Of a stretch of 64,000 nucleotides of DNA, positions 40,901 to 52,900 are shown piece by piece. This stretch comes from Forficula auricularia. Taxonomy: Eukaryota; Arthropoda; Insecta; Dermaptera; Forficulidae. Below the pieces are notes generated by a model that made no database searches, was not told the origin of the DNA, and saw only the letters and a list, made by a program, of their open reading frames with translations. The stretch's first letter is position 1. Each line of letters begins with the position of its first letter. The position numbers and the translations under genes were made by a program. Where the stretch lies: contig JALMQS010000828.1 of the NCBI GenBank assembly GCA_024734495.1, positions 3,149,101 to 3,213,100 on the forward strand, written 5' to 3'.

Positions 40901-43900
40901 TCCCGATGATATCACATATGTGATGGACCAAGATACGGAAGAAAAGCGAAAATTTAAAATAGTACGTTCATTTTATTAGACTTATTAAAAAAATACAGTT
41001 TTCCTTCAAGGAGGCTTGAATATGTACCCAGTTATTTTTTGACGACGGCTAATTTCAGATCAGCACAAAACTTTATTCTGACAATGATTTCTGTTTACAT
41101 TTATTTTAGTATACTAGAGATATCGAAACGAGTCATTTGGAATGGAGTGGTCTCGTCGACTGTCGGCAGCGATCCATAGGCTTGGCGGCTTTAAATTCCA
41201 CAGGGAAAATCGACATTGATAAGAACTTTACTTGGACCATCCCTACAAAATGGAGTTTTGAGGAAGCAGCGACCGTACCACTAGCCTATGCATTTGTAAG
41301 TTCTTTTATAGATTTTAATTATAATTAATTCTCGACATTGCTCCTGCTGTTTGTGAGATCACTTTCCATCACGGCGAAAAGTTAAGTCACCTTGTTCCGT
41401 GGGATAACGATCTACTTATTCGTTTCTTAATTGCGGGCTAAGAAGTAGTTTGGAATTGGAGAAAATCAAGATGGCTAGTTAACGGGGAAGTAAGTTAAGT
41501 CACCTTGTTCCGTTGGATAGCGATCTACTTATTCGCTGCTTAATTACAGTAGTTTGGAATTGGTGAAAATCAATATGGCCAGTTAACGGGGAAGTAAATG
41601 TATTGCTATTATAGGAGAATGGAAATTGTTATCCCGATAATCAGATGTCAGGAGAGGTGAATACCTATTCCATTACATGTAATTATCAATTCTAAATATT
41701 GAAAATAGATGTCACCTCTTAGTGTGATGTTCACCATTTAATAATGCTGTGGCCTACTAGATTAGAGAGAAGTCTTTGGTAGGATTTCAAGTTCCTTTTG
41801 ACCACCTTCTACCTACATAACAAATGAACTTAGCTTGGTTTCATATTTCTTTGGATAAATTATTGTTTATATATATATATATATATTCTTTATTTGATGT
41901 CAAAATTTTAAATATTTTTCGATATATATTTTCACAAGGATTTGCATTCAGTGACTACGTAGTGTAATAACATATAAGAACTCTATATTCTAGGCCTATC
42001 ACTGTCTATATAATTTGGGTGAAATACTAAGCAAGTTCAAGTTGCTCATCCACTGTGCTGCCAACATCTTCAGCCAAGCAGCAATCCGAATCGCCCTCGC
42101 CAACGGAAATACGATCTATGTAACAGTCAACGATGAAACAGAGAAACAAAATATACTCCAAATTTTCCCTCAGGTAGGTGGATTGAATGTTTCTGAAAAC
42201 AATTCACTTAATCTAGTTCGCATGCGCGGTAGATCTCAGTATCAATTTTGTTTTACTTTATTTTCTTAGTTGACGGCTGACCAGGTTTTCCTGTTCGATA
42301 CCTTCGAGCAGGATGTTCTGACCATTACCGATGGTAAAGGAGTGAATATTATTTTTAGTCCGGTGTCCGATCAACAATTAAGAGCCACGTTCAGGTGCTT
42401 GGGCTACATGGGCACCTACATCCATGTCGGTGTCATGGATCTGGAACAGAACACACAAATTGGTGAGCAAAGAATTCCAAATTTTTTATTAATTGAGTTA
42501 CGAGTACATATAAATATCTGGGAGGTATTATCCAGGACCTTCCTTTTGAAATCATTTAGCTTCTAAAGGTCCCTGTACAGTGTATGGTGGTACACTGTAG
42601 AGAAAAACCTACCTAGTCTTGACTTCGGTTAATTTTATATACATATTATTTAAAAAATTATTTTACACAAAACAACTTAAAATCATCTGTTTTATTAATC
42701 TAAATGTAATTTCTTTGCTCTGATAACTCATTTCTACCAATTACATAAAGAACAAAATCAAATGAACCAGATTTTTGTTCTAGTTGCTCTATTCAGCTGG
42801 TTTGTAGATTTTGGGGTTGCCTAGCTAGGCCGCTTTTAGTTATTCTATGTCTATGCTTACACTTATTATGTGTTATGTTATGTTTCCTGTTTTTTTTGCT
42901 ACCTAGAGCAGCTCGAGCAAGTCTACAGTTGTGTACAGGCCCCTTAATAAATATAAATGTAAATCTACGGAAAGCTAATATGAAATTTGTTATTTTTTTA
43001 TGCAAAACGGATTAATTTAAAAACGTTCTTGCTTATAAAAATGTGCATGTGTAACGTCTATCTGTTTCGAACAGCATAATAAAAAAATTAAACATTTTCA
43101 ACTTTATTCAATACTATACGATACAATAGTATAAATAATTATAATAAATAGCAAATAAATTCTAATTAAAAGCCTTTGAAATGTGGATATACATGTTGAC
43201 CACCTGTTGATTTCATCCATGGAACGTGACTGGGGATTTGCAAAAACTATTTGTTTAAAGCCTACTGAACTATTATTTGAAGACATTTTTGTTTCCTAAG
43301 GCCTATTACGCACTGTCGAGTGGTCGCCGGCGACTGTGACTTTCCATAGTTAACTTTCAGTGCCTGTCATCTGATTGGCCATCTCAGCCCCTCCATTTAC
43401 CATCTACCTTTGGTTAGTGGTAAAAAGCATTAACTTTGCGACATACAACCGGCCCTAAGTGTTTACTCACGACGCGACCGGCAACCAAGTGCGTAAACAC
43501 CTATTTAAACTATAGAAAGTCACAGTCGCCGGCGACCAGTCGACAGTGCGTAATACTTCTAAGCAAACTATGAAAACATCTTCAATTTTTCAAATGGAAA
43601 CTTAGATCGAGTGGGATATCTTAGATAGATCTTAAGAAATGACTTTTATTAGAAAAAAATTGATTGTACTTAAAGTTTTTAGTAAAAAATTAGCATTATA
43701 AAAAATAATATTACTTAAATGAATTAATGCAATAATCATTTTTTTTTAAATAATTTTATTATTATTATTATTTGTTTGTTTGGTTTTGGATACATATTCC
43801 ATTTAGCCACTGGGGACGTAGTATGATTCTTTTTATCACGGGTTTTAGTAGTGTTAGTGAGGGAGCACGGTTTTCGCCGGACAAATTTTTATTCTGCTAT

Positions 43901-46900
43901 GAGCAAGGCCTCCCGCTCCAACATTGTCATTAAGATGATGCAGAAGCGGTAGCTCCGAGGATTGGAATTAGGTGTACACCGTCTTTGGAATTATTTGGAA
44001 TTACTTTGGAATTCATTAGATAATCTATTGTCATCTATTGTCTTCTATTTGGAAATGAAAGTGGAAGTAGAAGTAGATGTACACGATTTTAGGTCGCGGT
44101 TCACCCCTCCGGTAGCTCTAACGGACGCGCCTACTCGACTCCCCAATTTTTTTATTAATCTTTTGATAATTTTTTTGTTGAGGCCTTGATGGTCAGATTG
44201 ATGATCTAGAAAACTTTTAGGCCACCCTTTGTGAAACTGCTTGACAATACGTGCAAAACATTATATTTCTAAATTGTAGTAAAGTGGTTAAAAATCCATT
44301 ACTGAATGAACTAACAGAAGAGATTAGTTGAATCAAGATTTTTAAAAAGATAATGGTGTAGTTTCATAAACAAGTTACTAATTCATTTACTATTTTTCTA
44401 CTACCTACCTTCTTCATTTTGTTGAGAGTTTTCTTATATGTAAACTCGTTTACTTCATTTTAATTCTCTTTATTTTAGGTACAATGAGATTCCTGGAAAG
44501 TTGCTCGTTTTATACCGCTAACTTCGAAACTTTGATAAACGCACGACAGTATGATCGGGAGCACGTTCGTCAACTCATGGAGCACGGTCTTCGGACTGGA
44601 GTAGTACAACCTCTCACTAAAAAAGTATTTCCCTTTGAAAATCTGGAATCAGCCATTACGTAAGTATCATTTATAGACTAGTTCAGACCAATCGGATTTC
44701 GTGCGGCTTTTGCAAGGTTTTAACTAGAGTTGTCGGTAAATGAAACATTTAACTCCAATTACTGATACATATTTATAGTAGGCCTGCATCTACCCAAACT
44801 TCGCTAAAATTAAATACTTAGACATTTTATTAGTATATGCAATAAAAAAGAGAAAAAATATACCTATATAATGAAATTATTCAAAATTGGAGTGAAAATT
44901 AATGTAGGGTGCGTGGTTTCACCCCCTTGGCTCATAGGGGTGAAATAACACACCTATTTATTCTTTAATATATATTTATTTACAAAAAGGGGGTTATACA
45001 TTTTCCTGTCTAGGGGGTCATCGTGAAAACATCGTAATACACATCATCTTATAACTATCGTCGTACAACTGCTATCAAATCGACAAACTAACACATCGAC
45101 AAGCATGTCATCTTAAGCGCCGTTGGCTTTCAACTAACAGCCGTTGTCAACTTACCCTCGGCAGCAACACACACACATACACACATGCATATGAGTGTCA
45201 GCCGACACAAGTTGTCATAATATTATTTATTACAGAATGCTTTTAGCCGGGCCCGGAACCCAGAAGACGGCCTTTAGAATGGACAACGGGCCGCAATCTC
45301 CTGAACGGGCACGTGCCAACCATATGCTCTTAATAAAACAGAAATTAAGAAAACCAATTTAAATAATCTCCACATTAATTATTTCTATAGAATTTAAACA
45401 TGCTCGGAATCGGTACACTACCGTAATCAGGACAGTCCTGATTACTAAAGAACGCACTTGGACAATTTTTTTCACTTTTCATATTACAATTTTGATTCAC
45501 TATTATTCTGGGAACTAATATTATATTTCACTATTTGAATTACCTATATTTATTTGTATAGATTATTTAAATCGGCAAAATATTTTTTAGAAATATTTAA
45601 ATATTGTTTTTCGAATTCTTTTAACATGGGATTTATATTGATAAATTAGTGATGTACGCAATTTGTTTTCGAAAATAAAATAAAACAAATACTTTTTTTA
45701 CAACTCCTCTAAATGTTTTATATAGGTCGGTGAAGGATTCGCCGGCTCCGTCAGTGAAGACCCTAGTGAAAATGCCAGCGAAGCCTCTTCTGGGTCCTGT
45801 CAGCAAGAGCCAGAAACAACTCTTGAGGAAACATTTCTATGGCGACGTGTCCAATCTGATTGTCTGTAAGTGGCTTGGTCTTTTTAACTCTGCTTTCCTC
45901 GACAACTTGTTTTTCCAATCACTTCCTGGTCAATTGAAATCGATCCCACTCTATTTGTTTGTCCTCTTGTTTTGGAAAGACATCCGACTTAGTTCAACTT
46001 AATGCAATTTATTTCGGTGCCAATTCAACTTCTCTGAGGTTTTCTAATTCAATTCAATAGCTTACTTTGAGATTAGTCTTTGTTCATCATTTGAAGTTTT
46101 AGTAAGTCCTTTATCAATTAACGTCTCTAGTTTGGAGATTCTTGTTTTATTTGAGTCTAGGTGAACGCACCATCCTTCGCCCGGGCTGTTCTTATGTAAA
46201 TAATTATTGTTGTTTTGTTTTCTAAAATAAATACTCCTAGAATTCTTTTCAGAATGTAATGCGCGGAGATAATTGAGTTGTTATACGGGTCAAAATAAAG
46301 AAAAAGTTCATACAAAGATATGTCTCCAAATGCTTCTTTTACCAGATTTTGTTTTTGTTATTAAATAATTTATATCAAGTAACAAGTAGGTAAGTAAATA
46401 GTAATATCTGTGGAACAGCTAGACCGATTGAGGTGGAATTTTGCATTGAACTCATCAATATAAAGACCTAGTTTGGGAAACAAATCATTTTGATCTAATT
46501 ATCCTTTTTAAATTAATTAGCGGTCATTTAAATTTTTAAAATGGCGGCTAAAGTTTTAAAACGACGGCCATTTAATGTTTTAAAATTAATTTTTTAAATG
46601 AAAATAACTCAATATTTATAAATTTTTATTATAGATCTTTGCATTGATGAGTTCCAAGTCAAGGGCGGTCCCAGGGGGGTAGATCATGAGGTTCATGACC
46701 CCCTCCCCCACAAATGGTTTCCAAAACAAAAAAAAGATCTTAATTTTGTAAGAAAGTTATATCAAACATAACGTCCCCGGTACATGACCCCCCCCCCCAA
46801 CAAAAAAAATGAAAGTCTGGGACCACCCCTGTTCCACGTAAAATTTTAACACAATCAGTCAAGCTCTTCCAGAAATATACATTATTTAGTAATAAAACAA

Positions 46901-49900
46901 AATAAAATGGTGGATAGATGGTAAAATAAATGTTTCCGGACATGTTTACTTATATGAACTGTTTTCTTTATTTTGACCCATATAATCACCCCCTGAATTA
47001 TATTCCACTCATTACAGATACGGCCTGTATAAAAAACTAATTATAATAATAAACTTTTTGTGATTGTTTTTTATAAAGAAGTGTATTAATTTTATAAAAA
47101 TTAATATACCTACCCTTATGTTTCAAATCAAGACATTTGATCAAAAATGTATTTTTCAAAATTATATGTCTTAAATTCTCATAAAAAATCCCCAATATTT
47201 TTGTTTCAACATTTTAATTTTGCAATTTAATAATTTTAATCTTTTAAACGATATTTTTTGGCTTCGTAAACTATAATTCATTTAGGTATATCTAGTGTGA
47301 TAATATCTTAAGTGTTAGTAGTATTACTGCAGGTCGGATTATAGCCGGTCAAATATTATTCTACCTCTTGAACTTGCCTCCCGCTTTAACACACTCATCA
47401 AGATTTCAGTGTTATAAGTTTATAACAGTAACGCTACGTGCTCAGCTAATCCGACTTTCCTTCTATTATAGAATTTTGTATTCGAATTTCCACTTAGTTC
47501 TACCGAGTAGATATTCTGAAAAATTTGTACGCATTTCATTTTTTTAGCTCTTGAAAAATGTTCATCCTCCTTGAAAATTTAATCAAAATAGATCGTATTT
47601 TTTTTAATTCAAAAGTAAAAAATATATATTATTTCTAAAGCGAGAGAAAATATTAATATCGAATATGAAATTAAAAAAAAAAAAAAATAAAATTAAATTA
47701 TAATCATACATTTAAAAATGAATACAAATTAAATAAAATTTTAAGTGAAATCTTGTCACGGCCGAATAAATGAACTTGCCTTTGCACAGGCAGCCCAGTT
47801 TGAGTACCGCTCCCGGTATGGGATCGTAAAAAAAAGTTTTTTACGATTTCATTATTATTTCGTATTTATATTAGTAGATAAATTTATTTAGAAACATACC
47901 TGATGTAAATAAATTTAGTTTGGCCACTTTATAGATCAACGACCGGTTATGAATGTTTAATTTATTTGCCAGCCACTGATTGACTCTATATATGGCAAAA
48001 TTATCGTTTGTGTTTTGGAATTCTCGCGATAATTCCTTTGATGTTTGTCTGCTGTTTAGCTTCCCGGATGGATTACGCACTTGATCTCGCTGAATGGCTC
48101 AATGAGAGAGGAGTTCGCTATCTCTTCATTGCAGCATATGACAACAACCACTCAGCCTCGCTCACCTCTAACCTTCAATACCGACTGGCCGCCTTGACTC
48201 GCAAATACGGCTCGCAAATTGTTTTAATTCCATCGAAATCGAGAACCGGATGGACCACAGCTCAAGAGATGGTTAATCTATGTCAAACAACCGCGCCATT
48301 TGCTAATATTTTCCTAGTACAATTAGTAAGTAATCCGTAATCTCAAATTGGCCGCTCCTCGTTTGTACATGTTCATCATCTGTTTTTCTGTTCCAGGATG
48401 GAGCGAGTGATTTAGTGCAATCCCTTGATTCACTCACCCGAAATAAGAACAAAGTAGATACTTTTGCAGCACTTCAATGTTGGAACGTTCAGAATCTTTG
48501 TTTAGAGAGGCAACAATTGAGTCTTTCGGCTGTTTCGGTTACCCTTCGAGATAGCATTAAAAGCGAGGTAAATTAAGGGCCTCATTTAATGCTTCTATTA
48601 ATCCCTGATAAAAAATAGTGGGCATTTTTTTAATTTGCCATATAATAACAACTTTACAAACTGACAGGCTGATTGCATTTAAGTTTTTTTTCGGATTGAA
48701 CAGACTCTATTACCTATAGTTTATTCTATTTCTTCTCGATTTAAGTTTTAATGGCTTGTCTTGTTCTAGCTGTAAATTTCTTTTGAACCTTTCTGCTCCA
48801 TGTTGGATTTTAATTTCCAACTCCTTTCATAATGTGAAAGATCATGGGTCACACTAGATTTATGGTTGAATAATCCATAATAGGTGACTCAATTGAAGAA
48901 GCAAACGAAAATTATTTTCCTTTTAGTTCATAGTCTCAGATGTTTGTGGTTCTCTTGGGCTGATAAATGATTCATAGGTATTCAAAAATTCAACATTTAT
49001 AGAACAAGATACTTTTTCTTTAATTAGGCAAAATAAAACATTAAAAAGACGAGGTTTCAAGATTTGCCGCCTCAAAAAAGCTATTGGACGATATGGTCGT
49101 CGCGCCGCCGCGCCGTTCAGAAGGATACTAATTTGTGGGTCCCATCCTCATAGCTCTCGCAAGGGGTCCAAGTTCACCTCAGGGTCATATTTTTTAAGGG
49201 GGTTTGTTAGAAAAAAATGCGTAGGGTGACTAACTTTTTCCACTTCATAAAAAACACATACTTATTTCATAATAAGGGGCCCGCTTCAGATTTTGGACCT
49301 CGGGACCGAAATTTCGTATGGGGGCTTTGCCCATCCTCCCTCTTATTATTCTATTTCTTTATGAGGTATTATTTAAATACATGTATGGTTCCAGTTAGAG
49401 ACTGAGTCTGTTTTGAAAAATTTTCTTCCGGAAATGTTAAGCCCAGTAACAAGTAATCAACCTGTCGAAATACGAAAGTATACATTTTCATTATTTTATT
49501 TGTTTCTTTTTTGTTTTTTAATAAATTTTGAGCAAATACGAAGTTTAGCACTGCAACTATGTTTAAATCTCATTCCTAATGTGTGCATGTCTTCATTCTA
49601 GTTCTGGCATGTTCTGGGCTCCCTCGATCGGATCCTTTCCTTTGAGTCGGCAGCAATGCTTTCGGTCACCCGGTTCAAAGTCACCAGAATCAAAGGCAAT
49701 TCTGCTGCGATGGCAGAACAACGTCTTCAACTATTCTTGCCGAATATGGAAAAGCTGGAAGCCCTTGGAAAAGAAGTTTCAACGGTATTAAAATTACGCG
49801 GTATGTATCAGATCCTATATCAAAAATCATTATTTAATTCTACAAACATTTATACCTCAAACTTGGCTCAGCAAATACCAATTCAACCTGAGTTTACTGT

Positions 49901-52900
49901 TCTCGTTGCTTTCCCTTGTAGTATATGGTTCTAGAATTTTTTCAGAGGTAAACATTTTTCTAACTGAAACGCTAATAAAAATTGATCTCTCTAGCCTTTA
50001 CACCTAAAGCGCCTCTATATCAAGAGGAAATCGTTATTAATAAAATAAATTATTACTAAAATAATTAACCCGAAGATTTGAGTATCTATTTTTTTAAAAA
50101 TAGATGGATTTTTTTCAAAAATACAACTCATAGTATAAACAAAATATATCAATAAAGAATTTAAATTTTAAGGTAAAAAATCTAAGATTTTAATAGAAAT
50201 ATTTTTACAGTGCATATTAGAGGCGTTTTTCCTTTGATATACAATGTAAAAATATTTCTACTAAAATCTTAGATTTTTGAACTTAAAATTTAAATTCTTT
50301 CTTGACAAATTATTAATATGTACATTGATAGAGATTTTCTTTAGGAGACGGACTGGTATAAATATGCAATTGGATGTTGATGAAAGCAGTCCACGGTGGT
50401 TGTAAAAAAATAAGACTATAGAGGTTTTATTATTTTACATTTATTTGTTAAACCGACGTTTCGGTGATTTATTCTCTCCTTCTTCAGGGTAACAAAAAGT
50501 CAATGAAAGTAGTTCAAAACATAATTACTTTCTGTCTCCTTTGACAATGCCAAAAAAACATTATAAAATTTTTTTCATCTCGAATAGAAAATAAAGCAAC
50601 AAGCCATTAATATGTACATATTATTATTTATATTTAAAGATTCAATTTCCATTTTCTGTACTTATTTTCACATTTTATCGTAAATTATTCGATTGCTACA
50701 ATAAATAATTATTAGAATAAATAAAACGAGTTCGAATATAGTTCCGAGATAGCGACTGATGGTTGGTGAATAATAAACGAAGTTAAGGTCTCAGAGAGGG
50801 GGCTAGTCGGTAGCGTGACAGCGAGCTAACCAGGAGACCCGGGTTCGAATCCGACTCGAGGCAGCCAGCCAAAATCTGACCCCCGGGGGTAGAGACAAAT
50901 TTTAAAAAATATATCTAGTATCGTAATTAGGCTTATGGCTAGAAGGGCCGAAAAGCCAAAAAAAAAAAAAAAAAAAAAAAGGTCTCAGAGAACAATTGAT
51001 GATAGCTAGCTACCCCACTTCAACGCTTAATGGATTATATGTATTTATACTTTGTTAAATATTTTCCGCCTGGAAGAGGAGCATATCTGAATTAAATATG
51101 AATGTACAACAATACTTATGAAATTTAGTTAACTCTCCACGAAGATATAAAGACAAATTTAGTTAAAGGCTATATTATTATCTATATTAAAATTTTAGTG
51201 TTCAAATAGAAACAGCATCAACAACGTAGTGGAATTGACGATACATTTGAAACTTGTTGAAATAAAACAACAAACATACCATAAAATCACTAAAATTTGC
51301 TGAAAGCTATGCCGAGTCTTGATAAAGTTTTCAATTTTTCCTCCAATATATATTTTAAAAATTGTTTTCTTTTTTTTACTTATTTAATAAATTATTTTTA
51401 TATTAAATTGTAAGATATATCATCCTGTTTTCACCTCTTGGTGTAATAACAGCGCTTTTTTCTCCAATACTAATCTTCAATTCTTCGAAGCTCAAGTCTA
51501 TACTCGATTAAACTTCATGAATATTCTCTCCTTTTTCAGGAATCCAAAATAGCTGTTACAACTTTTACAAGATGATACATTGAAATTTACTTGTTTTATT
51601 ACGACAAATAAATAATAATTATTATTTTAATTTCGATCTTTTTGTTTCAGGTGATACACCCAAGAGTGCCGATCTCATTGAAGTCGCGACGCGAAGCATA
51701 GGTATTGGCTATGCCAGAGAAGTCCCTGCAATATTCATGGTCCCAGGCCTGAATGGATCATCGGCTGACACAGTGCGATCGATAGCCAAGATGCTTCTCT
51801 ACCCAATCATGGTTCTGCAGATGCCCATCCATCCTGGAACTCTGGAAGAAATTGCTGATAATTTAGTTCAAGTGAGTTGATCTATATCAATGCTTATTTT
51901 ATCCGTAAATCACTATTCAAATGTTATTTTATCTTCATTGTAGCAAATCCTCAACGTTCAAGATGTAGGACCTTATAATTTATGCGGTGTGGCGTGGGGA
52001 GGTCCCCTTGCTCTCGAAACAACTCGACGCCTCGAACTTCTCGGACACAAAGTGAAAGTGTTCCTCTATGACGGAACTCCAGATACCGTCCTGGAAAATA
52101 TCAATCTCCTTGGCGATTCGACAAAGAGGGAAGTCAATGTTATTTGCCGATGTCTAGAAATATCATCTCTCCGAGTGCGTTTTTGCTTTCTTTATTATTT
52201 GTGATTAGTATTTCTCTCCTCTATCTTTCAATTCTAATCGAATTTTCTTATTCTGATCAGGTTCGGGAAGAGTTATCAGCGTTGGGCGATTGGTCCTCGA
52301 GGGTGAAACGAGCTCTTGAAGAGATACCAGTGGCCCAAGATAAACGAGATTTACTCCAATACGGCCTCGAAACGTTGCGCTGTCGTCTAGAGCTTATGAG
52401 CAAATTCCCGTCCGAATATGATCCTCTTTTAAATTGTTTTATCCATCTTGTGAGACCATTTTACTTCGAAGACGACGAGTACTCCGGTTTGGAAAGAGTA
52501 CGTAGATCTGCCTTATTAAATTTTCACATGGGAAAATATAGCTATACCTACAAAATACTTATATTAAAAGCATGTGATGAAACTAAAATTAAAGCCATGA
52601 TTGAATTAAGATTCTAGTAGCGTCACGCGACATTCACTTCCCACCTGGGTTTTTGATTCAAATAAGTCAATGAATATTGTTAAAAATCCTTAGAGGTGTG
52701 ACATCTTCTCGAGATATATAAAATTAATAGCTATATATACAATTATGAGAATTCACCCCTCCCGACTTCTATTGGCATCTTTTCTCTCATAAGAATAAAA
52801 ATTTCACTTTCTCGTTAATAAGCTTCTCTAGAGGAAGCTCGAGACGACTGCAGGCTAGTATTCAGCCGCTGGCCTGAAGTACGCTGGTTCTAGACTGAGT

